Counted from the stretch's first letter, positions 45,446 through 59,164 are shown. The stretch is DNA of 64,000 nucleotides from Cheiracanthium punctorium (GCA_038373885.1 JAWZYV010010258.1:62001-126000), one strand, 5' to 3'. A program made the numbers and translations. Notes: generated by a model from the sequence alone, not told the origin.

Positions 45446-45976
45446 AAAGGCTGTATTTTGCTCTCGCTGTCATTAATGTCTGCCAGTCTTAATATTTTTT
45501 CTTAAATTTCTTTTGTTGCTGAGCTTATTCTTGAAACTAATATTTAGCATACAACATTTCATACTTTTTGAGCTCTTTTCAAAGGTTTCTACCTATCATA
45601 ATCTCCTTAGGACACAAAAAAAAAAACTTCCTTTGTTAGCATACCTTTATAGCTGCTAGTTTTAAAATTTACTAAAAATGTATTGTTTGCAGCTGTATCA
45701 CCGATTATATACCCGATTGTTTGGCAAACGAAAGAAGCTATTTCGCTTTGCAAGATTTTGCACCTTGCAATACATAGAAGGTTGTTTAAACATTAAAAAT
45801 TTGAAAATAAAATAATTCTACGTGCAGTTTAAATGTACACAGAATGCATTAAACAAAGCTTTAATGAGGTCTTTGCTTATACGAATATACACACAGTTTA
45901 TTTTTTAATGTATGCTATCTTAACATAATTTAAAATAATAGGCAGGCGTATGAATTCAAACATTATTTCAGACATT
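45446..45976. other. No gene recognised
   Basis: AT-rich sequence; nothing supportable was seen. Confidence 0.4.
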
Positions 45977-45980
45977 TTAA

Positions 45981-46481
45981 CCCTCTCGTCACCCTGAACC
46001 TCATATGAGGCTCCTACTTCAAATAGTAAATTTAGAGAGAAAACAATTGAATTTAGTATTTTTTTCTTTCAGTGATATCAATATCATTCATTCATGTAGA
46101 AAGTATAGGAGGCTCTTCACTAGATGCATGAATCGTGCCTAGATTGCAGTACTAGTCAATTTAGATCATTTTTTACAGTTTTCGCTTCATTGTTTCAGGA
46201 GAAAAATTAAGAAAATATTTACGCTGCTTTTTTATCGTTTCTTTTAAGGTAAGTATAGTTTTTTTCTTATTCCTCAACCTTTACCTAATATGTGCATCCT
46301 TTTAAATTAATTTTAGCATAACGAAATGCTTCGAAAATGTAGAAATTATTATTAGATATCTCTAATATTAATCGACATTAGAGAAAAATATTTTTGCACG
46401 ATTTATAATAGTATTTCAGATGCATTAAATGCTAGACAGATTTTTTTTCTCTGATTTTTTCATAATTCGGTGACGAGAGGG
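45981..46481. mobile_element. piggyBac-like MITE, second family
   Basis: The perfect 13-bp terminal repeats CCCTCTCGTCACC and GGTGACGAGAGGG are flanked by TTAA on both sides (45977-45980 and 46482-46485). At 501 bp it is non-coding, with an inner short palindrome CCTCATATGAGG near 46000. It is unrelated in sequence to the family at 1314. Confidence 0.85.
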
Positions 46482-46485
46482 TTAA

Positions 46486-48487
46486 AAGAACATCATTACA
46501 TTAAAATTCATCTTCAAGAACTGCATTGAAAATGAACTCAAAACACAAAGCCGTCAGACGTGGTACCCCAGTTTACAGAAAAACGATTTATCTTAGCCGG
46601 GATGTTGGGGTTCAAAAGAGGGACCATCTAAAAGATAATTGACTTGTCTTTCCTGGTCAGGCGCACCGATGGTCAAACGCTCTTCGCAAGAGGTCGCAGA
46701 AGGTCAGAAGAGTCATAAATTTCCTGTAATGGGTTTCGGCGCGATCTTGATCGCAATAAGGGGTCGGGTAGATATGCAAAAAGAACTTCCACTGTATGTC
46801 TGTTTCCTTTTGAAAAGTTTTTATAAAAACGAGAACAAACATAACTTGTTTACCGATATATAAAACTAAATAGTATTATTTTCATATAAAAAAGGGAAAT
46901 CAAGGCTCATAGCAGAAGGACACGATTAAATATGTATTAATTAATGAGAAATATAGCTACAAACCGTCCAGTTTTTAATGATTAAATCACCTTATATAAA
47001 TTGTGTCACATTCATGCTTTATTCACTTTCACAGTAACATAAGTTTAAAAAAAATAATTTAAAAAACTAATCTTTTAGCCACCTGTTTGGTTTTTCTAAT
47101 ATTACTTTGGCTTAGCTGTAAAATTAAATCTGAAAATTATTTTATTTTTGGCGATGTGTATCACTTTAAGCGCCTTTTTAAATATCTGATGCATTTTATT
47201 TTAATTCTTTTAATAAATATTAAATGCTTCCAGATAAGTCATCATTATACTTCTTGTCCGTTTTTTGCATAACTCCCCTCACACACACGCACAAAAAAAC
47301 CCTAAATAAATAAATAAATAAATAAAAATAGAAAATTAATGGAGTTAAAAAAAGCCTCTTTTGAACTTTAGTATTGTTATAATTATTTCTATTGATATCA
47401 AAATACAACAGAATTTTACAATAGCATTTTAAATAGTATCTTCACACTTACTCTGAGCCCATATAGGGGGCAGGTGGATGCTTGACGACCCCTCCCCCAC
47501 TTTGCAAATTCAAGAGCCTCATTAAAAGCAAATCAAAGTAAGTTTTTGTCCACTATTTAAAAAAATCAGGGGCCGACCCATAAAAAATTCTGCCGGGGGA
47601 GGGGTCACAATTGTTTTTACTCCTTTCTCTTATAAAAGCATTTCAATTTACAAAAGAATCTTTTATAGTCTACATTTGATTTGTCATGTGAGTGCACGTA
47701 CTCCCCCCATGCCACTATGAAAATTAGAATTATGTGTGTGTGTATTTGGGGGGGGGCATTTTTTCCGGGTGCCGTCGTTTTTTCCTACATTCGTAATAGA
47801 TAATAGTACATAAAGTAAATACGGAGAGATCATTTTAATAAACAAATTTATTTATTTATCAATTATTGGGTAAGAAAAAATAGATTTCACCAGTAATTGA
47901 CTCTTATGTTAGTTATTGGTGTTTTAGCCAAGTTCATGATAATTGCATACAATTTCTAGTAAATGCAGAAAATATAGCTATTGAGATGGTTACCTTTAGA
48001 TAAGTTTTAATATACAGGGTATCCCAAACAGGTCACGCTTTAATTCTTTACATAATAGAACCTTTTATCAAATGTTGCTATCTAGTAAGAATTTAGGAAT
48101 TTATCTTCATTTTTTGCAACTTTTTTTTTAATCTCCAGAGGTTCTAGGTATCAAAATTTGAAATTTTAAACATTGTGCTAAAAATATTGTGATTCTCAGT
48201 AGTTAGCTTAATGCTGAAATTAAGATAAATTCATTATCAACCTGTTTCTATTTAAAGCATATTTCTTTTTAGAAATTACTTTAAATTGAATTGTATCAAA
48301 TAATTAGATGAAGTTACCTTAGATTAGTATGTAATGCAGATTTCCTGACTTATCGTCAGCATTATAGGAGTACAAAGAATGGAAGTAGGTTATTGGAAAA
48401 AATATTGAAAGCAACGATTTAACTTCTGTCTATTGTTAAATGATTCCATGTTAGATGATAAATGCTGAGTGAAATTCTCAATAGAGA
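46486..48487. other. No gene recognised
   Basis: The stretch 46540-46800 is less AT-rich, but frames of about 60-75 codons overlap on both strands without a motif. An (AC)/(AAAT) patch lies near 47279-47325. TACAGGGTATCCCA at 48013-48026 looks like one mariner/Tc1 terminus without a partner. Some G-rich hAT-like debris lies at 47465-47770. Confidence 0.35.
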
Positions 48488-48666
48488 GAGAGCCTTATTA
48501 TCGCAAGGGCAAATCGAGACTTTGCCCAGGGCCCCTTCTTTGAAATGCTGTTCCGAAATATTCTTTTTTATATCAAAATTTTATTTAAAAAATAAGGCAA
48601 AAATCATAGATGGGGGCCCCCAAATTCATCAGTGCCCGGGCCCCTGTTGGTCATAATCAAGCTCTG
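48488..48666. mobile_element. 179-bp hAT MITE
   Basis: The right terminus is the complement of CAGAGCTTGATTATGACC. The left terminus GAGAGCCTTATTATCGC has its first base changed. The 8-bp duplication AATAGAGA is perfect (48480-48487 and 48667-48674). The interior has GGGCCCCTT and GGGGGCCCCC motifs. Confidence 0.75.
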
Positions 48667-48674
48667 AATAGAGA

Positions 48675-51600
48675 AGGTATTTGTATTCAAACTTACGTTT
48701 TGTTTTAGTGGAAAAGTTTTGAATGTCAAGAGGTCATTCCTCTCCTATAACTAAATTTTGTTTGATTCACTACGGATATCTAAATATTATGCCTCCAGAA
48801 AACTCAAAAGTTTCAGAAAACCTAAAATGGCAAATAAACATTTAAAAAATCCAAGAATTTTTTAAAAAATTAAATAGCTAACTAATATATTAACTCCGGA
48901 CGCCGGACGCCTTATAGTGATTCCTTTTTTAAAAAAAATGCAATTTTGCAAAGTTTTAAAATTTATTCAAACTCAAGATAAAATAAAATCAGGCATTTAT
49001 TGTTTTAGTTGTTACTGATCATAATGTTACTAAATTTCATTCTACTCTCTAAAGCTGTTTTTGTGGGATACGAGAACAAACATTTACAAGATTTTTACAA
49101 AATCTCAAAATATTTGAAATATTTGAAACAATTTTGGCATCTATAGTTAACAGATAAACTTGCCACATAAAATAATCTCAAATTTCATTCTGTTCCATTA
49201 CAATTTTTCAGGAATGGAACAAACATTTCTCTATTTTCGCAAAATTTTAAAATCTGTAAAAAAATCAAAATACTTTGACACCTATAGTTTAAGTGACAAC
49301 CTATGTGATTATGGTAAATTTTTTTCATTCCCTTCAAAGGTTTATATGTGATAGACAAATATTTACACATTTTAAATAAATTTTTTCAAAAACTAATCCA
49401 AATTTTCACGGCTATAGTTTACCTATTATGTCACCAAATTTCTTTTCGTTCGCTTTAGTCGTTCTTACATGATGTGTGAATAAAAAATGTCGCATTTTTA
49501 AAGAAGATTTTCAAAAAATCTAAAAATCCAATAAAACTTTTAAAAAAATTCGTTGCCTATAGTTTAAGTTGAGTGACCACCTATCATGCCCCTAATTTGC
49601 ATTTCAGTTTATGGTGTTTTGTATCCAGACCCATACAACTAATGTACTCCTAAACAGGCCACGACATCAGAGAGCATAGCCAGTCGAGAAGAACACCACC
49701 TATTATTTTAAAATAAGCTTAATTATTACATTTAATTCTCACTCTTTCACACTTTCATGTAATGAAAAGTAAGAGCAAAAATAATTAGTATTTAAAAAAC
49801 ATCTGGAGATTCCTTTAATTTAGTATTCACTGTATATGGAATCTTGAGATATACTCTTTGACAGAAAAACTGTATTTGCCCTCAAATTAAAAAATTCAGT
49901 ACTCTATGGTCGAATTTGGACCACTGGCAGACAAGTATAAAATTACTAACTTACCAAATGTTTCCAGATTACCTGCCGTATTTTGAATAATCTTTTGGTC
50001 AGTTGCACACAAAATAGAGGCATTTTTCTGTTTCTAATAATATTTTTATACACATAAATGAAGATCAAATACATGATTAAGAATTTTATGGTTTGAAAGT
50101 ATTTTGATGATTTTTCTGCTTCAAAACAGCTAGTGCGTTTAATATGCGAGGGAGACTATTACGCGAGTATACACGATAATCAAGTTAATATAAATTTTCA
50201 TTTGTGAAGACTATATTTCTGTTGTCAAAGTATAGAACCTGATAGTTCAATAGTAAAGATATGGGATCACTAACCGAACGGTCGCGGGAACGATTCCGAA
50301 CATACCACCGAAAAAATCTAATCGTTAATGGGTAAATGTGCTCATTAAACTCGGTGAACAAAAGTTCTAGAACGAAGAAACATTGAACGGTGAAGGAAGT
50401 GTAAAATCCAAAAAATGTAGTACAGCAAACCAATGAGCAACAAAGTACAGACTTACACAGATAAAGAGTACGAACGGAAAATAAAATAAATAAATAAATA
50501 ATTTTTTTAAATGTATAATACTGTTTTCAGTATATGAAATGAAGTAAAAAAGCAATAATAGTAACAGTAGGTAATAAAAAAATATTATTATTTATATGTA
50601 ATTAATTAACTTATTAGTGTGTATACTACTCGATAATACATTTGTAACTATGCACTTAATATGGCTTATATCTGGATCAGTAAGTTTTTAAAAAAACGAA
50701 AAACGAACCAGTGATCAACAAATCTTCCATTTTTTTTTGTATAAAGTACATAAATATATATTTTATAGTATTTTTGTACATTTTATATAGTTTTTTAAGC
50801 TTTATTAATAACTATCATCCCCCCATAAATTTCTTGAAGTTTAATCCCCATCTTCTCCATCCAAAAATTCTTATTTGGACATACAAAATCACTTAGACAT
50901 ACAGTATATATTAATGATTTTAAAAATCTGCCAGGATTTTTATATTTTAGAGCCATTTTATAAAGATATGTTATTAGCCTTAAATCTATTGGTACTTAAA
51001 TATGCCATTTTCAAAAATCGCTAACTGCTTTCCACGTCTTGATTGAATAAATTGAACTGCCATTTCTAACGTCTAACTTCTCGGTATGGAATGGAGTTCT
51101 GGAACCAAGACTTTTTATCCTTTTTACAAACAAGAGCACAGTTGAGGTTATATGAATTCTGACTGGTCAAGATGATACCTAGATAAGAATCTTTGAAAGG
51201 GGGCCATAAAGCCATAAAACCTTTCTTTTTCCTCTCTCCCAACCGACTTCCACGAAATTTTCCCATACTCGACTAATACTGTGTAATAGAGGTCAGTTGA
51301 AAGACACAAGTTCTTAAGAGTTGTAATAGCCATAGTGTGCATTCTGTTCTGAACAAGTGTTCAAAGTTTGTTATTCTAGAACTTCCAAATTTTATGTGCC
51401 ATAAAAATATTTTGTTAGCAAGATTTAACAAAACTAGTACAATTTTCACACTGAGGACGAATAATAGATTTTTTTAGCTTAAAACTCTGTCAGATGTTCA
51501 CTCTGTAAATGACATTAAATTAAATAAATTAAGAAAAATTAAAAATTTTAGTCAAAATAAACATTGTAGTTTTCTTATTGATTGTCCAATATGTAATAAA

Positions 51601-53089
51601 AATAATAAATGTCCTATAACATTGAAATAATAAATACAATTGCTCAATGAATTAATTATGTAAATGTCCACTCTGGTATCACACAGTACAATTTAGTTTG
51701 ATTAAAATGAAGAACGATCAGCAATCTTTTTAGTTGAAAGTGCCACGGTATGCATAGTGATATAGAAAATTCTCATCGTTCAGTTAATTGTAAGGCGCCC
51801 GTTAAAAATGATGAATGTATATAACAAATACTCACGTAAAATTTATTAACAAGGTATATTGTGCTTTAAAGCCATTATCGTAACAAGTCTTCTGATGAAC
51901 ACGTTACTTATTTAAATTTCCCATAGTTCAACAGAAGAACATAGTTCATGTATTTAATCACGTGAAAAATGTCAAACTATGTTATCTGAAGGAAATATTT
52001 AAGCATCGCTCAAGATGCAAATTTACTTTCAATATGACGTTAATTATCTGAAAGTTTATAAATCTTACGTGATTCTTTATGACGACAATGTTAATTCAAT
52101 TAGTATACTTGAATAGTACACTCGTCTTTTTTTTTCTAAAGGAATAATATATTAAAACGATTTTGAAAAAAATAAAAAAAATCAAAGATTTTGTAAATGC
52201 ACGTTTAGAATGTTTTAGAGTCTGACTTCTTTCTTTTTTTTTCCAAAACCACCCATAAATTTCTTGAATTTTAAAAGCACAGACTAATTTCAGCTTACAA
52301 AATTTGTCTCCCCCCCCCTCGAATAAAAAGCATGTGTTATTACTAAATCAATATATGACTCAAGACTATATTGTTTTTTTCTCTTAGATTTTTGGATAAG
52401 GAAGTGAATTTCCTTTGTAATCTAAATTCCCAAATAGGAATGATTTTGAATAGACTTCTTAATGAAGCGTACACCGATGTATTTTAGCGGTAATACAGTT
52501 TCTATGGAATTCTGGACTAATCAAGAAATGGTTTGGATTTAAGGCAGGATAAAAACACTTATTTTTCTTAAGAGAATTTGCCGCAAATTAACTCATGGGC
52601 ATTTTTTGTAAAGGAGGGAACTTTTTCTAAACTGCGCAGAAAGGAAATATAGTGTAAAAATGATAACAAAATCAATATCATGGTCCCTTCAACATTTATT
52701 TTCAAAACGAAATTTTTTTAATAAAATGAATGTCAATTATGCATGACAAATTAATCCTCTCATGTATTTTTAAAGGACATGCATAATGCATTAAAAATAA
52801 TGAAAAAAGTTTCCTCTATACTTAGGATCAAGTTCATATATTGACTTTTTTAGTAACCTTATTAAGGTTTGTATCTTGTAAAGAATATTATTAATGTTGA
52901 TAAATACAACAAAAAATGCAGCTTGTAAACTCTAATAACAAAGTCCCCCTAACCAATTTAATTTTTTAATTAAAAAATTATTTTTTAACAATTTTCTGTC
53001 AAGATATAAAAAAAAGTCTTCGTTCTTGAGAACTGAAATACCTTACCACCTTACTCTAGACTAAATTTCAGTATATTTTCCGAGTAATA
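48675..53089. other. No gene; AT-rich, mostly single-copy in the window
   Basis: This is the longest stretch without a recognised transposon boundary. At 48760-49600 there is a weakly periodic series (CTATAGTTTAAGT.GACAACCTAT, AATTTCATTC, GTTTTTGTG) suggesting old tandem units of roughly 150 bp. Short frames at 51060-51340 (minus strand) and 50185-50433 show no family motif. Confidence 0.4.
50231..50310 (+). repeat. Possible tRNA-like SINE head
   Basis: TGATAGTTCAATAGTAAAGA resembles an A box, and GGGAACGATTCC (about 50286-50297) resembles a B box, at SINE-like spacing. No body shared with the other SINEs was seen, and the full cloverleaf does not fold convincingly by eye. Confidence 0.3.
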
Positions 53090-53097
53090 ATCACAGA

Positions 53098-53267
53098 CAG
53101 GGGCGTAGCCAGAAATTTTTCATGGGGGGGGAGGTGTACGACTACTACAACTCATATATATGTATACGTGTGTGTGATAATGTAGTGAAGAATACACAAT
53201 TTGTATGGCAAAAATTCCTCATGGGGGGGTTATGACCCCCCTAAGCCCCCCCTTGGCTACGCCCCTG
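53098..53267. mobile_element. 170-bp hAT MITE (GGCGTAGCC type)
   Basis: The termini are CAGGGGCGTAGCC and GGCTACGCCCCTG, with a perfect 8-bp duplication ATCACAGA (53090-53097 and 53268-53275). The sequence is the reverse of the MITE at 8358-8529 and closely similar, so the subfamily was active recently in the life of this locus. Confidence 0.9.
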
Positions 53268-53275
53268 ATCACAGA

Positions 53276-53728
53276 AAATAGGTAAAAAAATGTATCGGAT
53301 AAAAGTATAATATTTTATCATTTGTGTACTGCGAAATACATTAGGCCCCTTCTCTAAATCCTATGTAGCGCAACAGTGATAGCGTCCTGAATACCTTTCT
53401 TATTTATTTGCTGATTGTATAAATTTTTTGTTAATTAAAATAATAATTATTTATTTATTTGTTTTGGGAAAATTTATTAATATTGTAACACGATACTTCA
53501 TTTCGTATAAAGTCCACTAAATATGATAACAGATTTCTATTTCACCGTAGAATATTCTTATATACTATTAAACTAAAGCTTTTATTTCTTGAAAAGCTGT
53601 TTCACCCAAATCCTTAAGTTTTGGCATTTTAAAATAAAGACATTCTGTACTTTTTTGTGTGGTATATTGTTTATTATTTTAATAAGAGATAACAAGATAA
53701 ATAAGTATACATAAGAATAAATTCATAG

Positions 53729-53762
<34 letters not shown>

Positions 53763-54178
53763 GTGCTAAATAATTTGTTTCCTCCAAAAATGTCATTTTT
53801 CGTAATACCTTATGCATTTTATATAAGATATTTAGTGTGAATGAAATTCTTATGATTTTTTACCCGTTTGTATAAACTAAAGTTAAAAAGTATACATTGA
53901 AAATGTTGCAGCTGCATGTCTGACAACTCAGAAAAATTTTAGATTCAGTGTCGTACCTAGGTAAGGTAACGTTCGTGTGGCAGACAACATTATGCACTCT
54001 TTCTCTTAGTTAGAAAGACACTGAACACTTTGTACGGCCATTCTAAACATTTCTTTCGAATGAGAAATTATATTTTCAAATTATAAAAGTCTCACAGATT
54101 CATGTTCTAAGAGCAGTCATTTAAAAATAGATATTTTAGCGTTTTGTTTAACTTGTTCGTTTTCATCGTTTCAAGGAA
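53276..54178. other. No gene recognised
   Basis: AT-rich sequence with an (AC)n run at 53730-53751. Confidence 0.4.
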
Positions 54179-54335
54179 GCGACGACAGCGATTTTTTCTT
54201 CTGCACTTAGCGTTGCTTCCCGGCTTGGGTCTTTCAGTGCAGCTCAAATTTGGGTTGCTGGCCCGCAACAGGATTATTCAAAGACCGAAACTAGGAAGCA
54301 ACGGTGATTGCAGAAGAAATAATCACTGTCGTCGC
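54179..54335. repeat. Foldback repeat, ~55-bp arms
   Basis: GCGACGACAG.GATT.TTTCTTCTGCA and CGTTGCTTCC (54179-54233, ending GGTCTTT) are mirrored at 54279-54335, with a loop of about 45 bp. A 121-codon frame (54144-54509) runs through both arms, but its sequence is dictated by the symmetry and has no domain, so I do not call a gene. The stem resembles the foldback at 33637. Confidence 0.7.
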
Positions 54336-56211
54336 ATCCCTGTAAAGGTAAGAGTGAATGGGTTGATTGTTTCATTCATTGTGTCAGTGTCTTTGTTGGA
54401 ATTTGTAACCCCTTTAAAGCATTGCGCATGGAACGTGCCCACCTGCCATACTCAGCTGCTCCCCTGGATAGAGAAGCATGGAGAATATGAATTCATGTTG
54501 GATTTTTAATAGAATAAACTTTTTAAAAATCACTGTGATTGTGTAATTAGAGATGGTTACAAGTTTTATAAAGAAGTTGCATTTGAACTCTTCTCAAGAA
54601 TCGTTAATATCAAAGACGCAATTTCCGTTACTGCTAAATCGTTTGATATTTTGCAAAATCAATTCAGCAATTAGTTCTCTCCTCGCCCAATATGTTTAGT
54701 AGTAATTGTAAGTAAAATTAAATAAATCAATAAATCTTATTTAAAAAGGACACAATGTACACTAATAATGCATATGCATATATTTTATTTTTTTAATGGG
54801 AAAAGTCTTAAGCACGTATTGCAAAATAAAAATCTGTCCTAGCTCGCAGAACATTAGCGGTGGAAGTATTTTTTGATTTTTTTAAAGTAAAATAATGTAT
54901 AAATTGGTTAAACCTTCAGATGTTCAATTATGATACATAGGCAGTTACTGATAACTAGTACCATCGCTTTTACCTATATATGAGATCAAAATTTATAATG
55001 ATTTTTATGTGAAATTAGATCTTATTCACAACGTTTTCTCTTTACGTTCAAAACACAAATCAAACTTCTTGAAATCATCATAGAAGTTTTTAGAGCTACA
55101 ATATAAATTCCATAACCAATAATAACAGAGAATTACACCCAGCAAGTTACGCTGTTTCCACGAAGATTTACACTCGAGGAAGGTCGAATAGTATAGAAGA
55201 AAATATGATTTTAATCAAACTTGAATAGTGAATAAATATATTTTTAACAGCAAAGTGATCGAATTAGCTGAATAGAAATAGCCAGGAAAAAAATTAATCG
55301 AACATTCGAACCATTTAATCGATTAATTGACACAAACATAATTGTTATTGCATTACAGAAACTTTAAGATCCAATGACGAATAAATGTTGATGAGTAAAT
55401 GTTGATAAAAACTCAGAATTTTAATCAACAATTTAATTCGCATTAAACACAGATTAGTTCTACTGAAAATGATTTACAAATATTAATTTACTGATACCAT
55501 TTAAATGTTTTTTAATTCATTAAGCAATTTTTAATTAATTTTTTATAATCGCACTTCTATACACTTGGCTTTTAACCAAGTTTTTAAGGTAGTGACCAGA
55601 GAGATTGCATTGAGTTTCAATATTTATCTCATAAAGTGCACAATTTCTATGAAATTATAGAAACAAATAATGTATATCAGAAACATTAACATATGCTTCG
55701 AAATTATGAGCTAACTGAAAAATCGGTATCCATAAACAGTAAATCCCCCTCCCCCCCGAAATCGCTTTTTTAGATTATAAAAGGCCGATTTCGTTTGTAA
55801 TTTCATAAGCGCAGGGTCACACGCAGGATTTTATTTTGGGAAGAGTAAAACTCAAAAGATATCAATCAAAAAGCATATGTTTGAGATTTTTTCTTGCACG
55901 TTATATCTTTTCGCACGGTCAACTGTTTTTAAGACCAAATAACAGCTTATAAAGCTTTCCTTGACCAGGAATGACCATTACTTTTTTTGTTAACAACCCC
56001 TCAATTCAGCTTCCCCTTTCGAAAGGTGCGGGGTGAGGGGCCAAAGTTCTTCGGACTTCTGGGTGAGGAAATCGCTTATTTTGGAGAGTGGGGTTTTTTT
56101 TGCATTTCTAACTGACCCCTTAAACGCTACTAATCCAATTAAGGAGAATTTGTGCTCTTCTGTCATCCTTATCTTTCGATATTGCGGGACACAGCCAACT
56201 GGGGTACCACG
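54336..56211. other. No gene recognised
   Basis: AT-rich sequence. AAG|GTAAGAGT near 54347 would be a good splice donor, but no convincing exon precedes it. 55990-56211 has a G-rich block whose frames overlap on both strands. Confidence 0.35.
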
Positions 56212-58764
56212 TTCTGAATCCACTACTGATCAGCAATTTAACAAATCGAGCCATATTTAAATAACTTTTGATTCAGGTAGTATTTTACATTACATATTCA
56301 AACAGTGTTGCACCCCACCCCCCCCCCCGAAAAAAAAAAAAAAAATCTTAAACGGTAACATTTGGGTTTTATTATGCATTTTGCATAGGTAAAATAAACT
56401 TTTTTAAAAATTAGACCAAACTAAAACTAATTACGTTGCTTTAGGGTAAATTTTTACTTTAATGTACAACTTGTTTAGGTCAAACAAGCTTTATCATTAA
56501 AATTAGCCCCCTTCCACCCAAAAATGTTTTATATTCGAGACTGTACTAAAAATTAATGTAAGTACTATTAATTTACTTTACTCTAATCGTATACAGACCA
56601 GTAAATTATTTTCCTCCTTTTTACAACTACTTACTACATAAAGAAGTAAGGAGTAGCATAGGTGGCTACAATTGTAAAATAAAATAATAATTAATTTTAT
56701 TGACATTTGAATACTTTATTTTAATAACACTTTTTTATATTTTTGAAATCAAACCTATGTATTCAACACTAATTACGCCTTCTCTTGTGTGAACTTGGCG
56801 AAGAAAGGGTTAAACTGACAGTTTCTGTTGCGTTAAACAAAGGAATTGCTGCAATAGGTGATAGAGCAAGATAACTCGAAAGATTATTATTATCATTGTT
56901 ACATTAATTCGTCATAAACAATCTTGTTAATTCAAGTTTTATTCGAAGTACAATTAGAGGAATATAACGATATGTTTGAACTTATATCACAAATAAACAT
57001 GTTGTCTCATTGGGGTGAAAAAGAAATCTTAAAACATTGCAAAGACTTATATTTAAAATTAATTGATTATGTAGACGGTAAATCTCTTTTCGAGGAACAA
57101 ATATCGTTGAAATGTTTTTTGGATAAGTATATGACGGCAAAGGACGTACTAAATTTTATTTACAATAATAATTTAATTGACACATTTTCAAATTCTGCAA
57201 TCTCGTTATGAATAGATTTATCAATTCCAGTTACAGTCGCTTCCGCAGAAAGAAGTTCTCCCAAATTAAAAATTATAAAATATTATTAAAGATCATCAAT
57301 GAGCCAAGAACGGTTACCAAATTTATCAATCATTTCAATAGAATATCAAGAATTAGATAAAGTAGACATAAGTAATACAATTGAAAGGTCTGCTTGTGCA
57401 AAAGCTAGAAAAGTTTCACTGTAAATAATACTAGTGGTTCCTTTTAAAAAAAAATCCCAAACGAAAACAGCTTGTTCCAAGCAATACCAGATATAATTAC
57501 CAAATAATTGAATTTGTACTCTTACGAAGAAATATTTTTACAGTGAATGTATTTTTTTGACATATTTACAAACTTTAGATATGCAGGCAAATTTTAGTAC
57601 TCTTTTAAGGATATTAATTTTTAAAAGAATTTTAGACATTATTAGTATGTAACTTTCCGAGTTTTCTTCGTGTAAACTGTTTTATAATTTTAGAAAAATC
57701 TAACTCAACAATTGACTTACAACGTTTTTTCCTCAACATTAAACGAATTTTTATTTCGTTTTTATTGATAGAACCATAATTTTTAATCACACCTTTTTTT
57801 TTATTTTGTACCACTCTTTTAAACATTTTATTAATGCATTATCATACCTCTGAAAACATTTTGAACAGTGCGCAAATTTTTAAATTCTGTAGTAGAAATG
57901 AGTTTTTTTTTTAATCTTTTCCCCAAATATTTTATATTCAAAACAAAACTCAAATTAATTTCATAAAATACATAAACCATGTTCTTTTTACTTTTTTTTT
58001 TTTTTTTTTTTCATTTTTCGATACTGTAGCAATAAGATACTGCACTTTCCATTTGAATTGTCAATGTGAAAGTTAAATTAATCAGCCCTTTGAAATGTTT
58101 GACTTTTTTTTGAAACGCCTATTGTTCCTGAAATTAAATTATAATAACCCTCTGCGGGGATCTTCTACGCTGAAATCGGTCACTTGACTTTCAAACCTAT
58201 CTTGTGCAAATCTGGATGAACAAAAGAAGCTCCAATGATCGATGCTTCCAAATAATATGTACAATATTTGAAATTATTAACTATGTTAAAAGCTTGTCGT
58301 TTGTAGTTTTCCTGTAGTATATTGCTTTATTTATAAACAAAGAGTGCACACATGAAATTAAAATATTTTCAAGCTTTTTAGTTAGATTTAAGGATTTCTC
58401 ATTACTTTGGAATCACTGTTCTGTTGTCTCTGTGTAAATCGGAAATTTTATACCAAAGTGAGCTTTCTACTAGTTGTAAAGTGCATTCACTGGTTAAACA
58501 TTATGGCAGTATTCTATAATTGTTGTCGAAAAAAACATTTATATACTTTATTCTCCCCTCCCTTTCTTTAGTCCTTTTTTTATGCAAAGAACAGGCAACC
58601 CCTTGAAGGATACCTCCCAATCCGCGCTTAAACTTAATGAATTCCATGTCACTATAGAACTCTCAAAATACTACTTTTGGGGGAAGCAAATCTGATCTCC
58701 GCATCTATGGTAACTGTTAGCTACCTACCAAGGTGTTTTTGGTTCCATTGACTTTTCGAGCACG
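56212..58764 (+). repeat. Left arm of an inverted duplication; hAT-derived
   Basis: It is inverted at 60747-62430. Shared blocks, left arm reading: GATCAGCAATTTAACAA, ACTGACAGTTTCTGTTGCG, CCATTTGAATTGTCAATGTG, GGCAACCCCTTGAAGGATAC and AGGTGTTTTTGGTTCC. This arm contains the transposase remnant at 56924. The other arm lacks about 1.1 kb here and has an (AAT)n run instead. Confidence 0.7.
56924..57424 (+). pseudogene. ZMYM1-like hAT transposase, C-terminal part
   Basis: A single frame of 167 codons covers the last part of a ZMYM1-like hAT transposase. It holds FELISQINMLSHWGEKEILK and HCKDLYLKLID (the segment before the dimerisation domain), then SIPVTVASAERSSPKLKIIK, SSMSQERL, LSIISIEYQEL and a basic end AKARKVSL. 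These correspond to the hAT dimerisation domain in normal order. Two stops interrupt it, TGA at 57209-57211 and TAA at 57287-57289; the natural end is TAA 57422-57424. Upstream catalytic parts are missing. It is less damaged than the pseudogene at 2-6699 and has a different sequence, so it belongs to another hAT lineage. It lies in the left arm of the inverted duplication. Confidence 0.85.
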
Positions 58765-58998
58765 TATACCGTATGTACTGGGTAAGTTTTCGTCAGTACC
58801 GGGTATCCATCGCGCAACTCTACAGTTCAGAGCAATGCCGTGTATTCTCTACTGAATACTAATATGATACCATAGAATCATAATTTTGTTTCAAAAACTG
58901 AATATTTAAAAGGGCGCCACCTGCGGTTAAATTATGATATTTTAAAACTGAATAAGTATATGGAATAGTAAAATGCTACTTTTGTTTCAAAGACTGAA

Positions 58999-59053
58999 TT
59001 TTTTACTTCCTTGTACGGAGTATAAGGAAGTAATGTGATCCCAAAAAATTTCG
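58999..59053 (-). repeat. Terminal fragment of repeat family P
   Basis: ACTTCCTTGTACGGAGTATA, AGGAAGTAATGTGATCC and AAAATTTCGG are the mirror of the right ends at 19085 and 42046. It abuts the Tigger tail directly, so either it inserted there or the Tigger is truncated at this join. Confidence 0.65.
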
Positions 59054-59164
59054 GATGATGTTGTTCTTACGATGTTAGAAAATATCGACAAAGAACTTTG
59101 GAAAGTCAAAACAAAGCCACCAAAACAAAGCACTATGAAGAATTTCTTTCAAAAGTGCCAATAA
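59054..59164 (+). pseudogene. Tigger/pogo transposase, C-terminal tail
   Basis: The frame of 37 codons reads from DDVVLTMLENIDKELW to STMKNFFQKCQ and a TAA at 59162-59164. A short acidic helix followed by a basic ...QST(M)..FF.K end is the usual extreme C-terminus of pogo/Tigger transposases. Everything upstream is missing, replaced by a family P end at 58999-59053. The matching 3' untranslated sequence and right terminal repeat follow to 59423. Short length limits certainty, but the pairing with a Tigger-type terminus 259 bp downstream supports the call. Confidence 0.6.

Noticed and set aside
54144..54509. 121-codon plus-strand frame with basic residues
   Set aside because: It spans both arms of an inverted repeat and shows no domain; the nearby GTAAGA donor alone is not enough.
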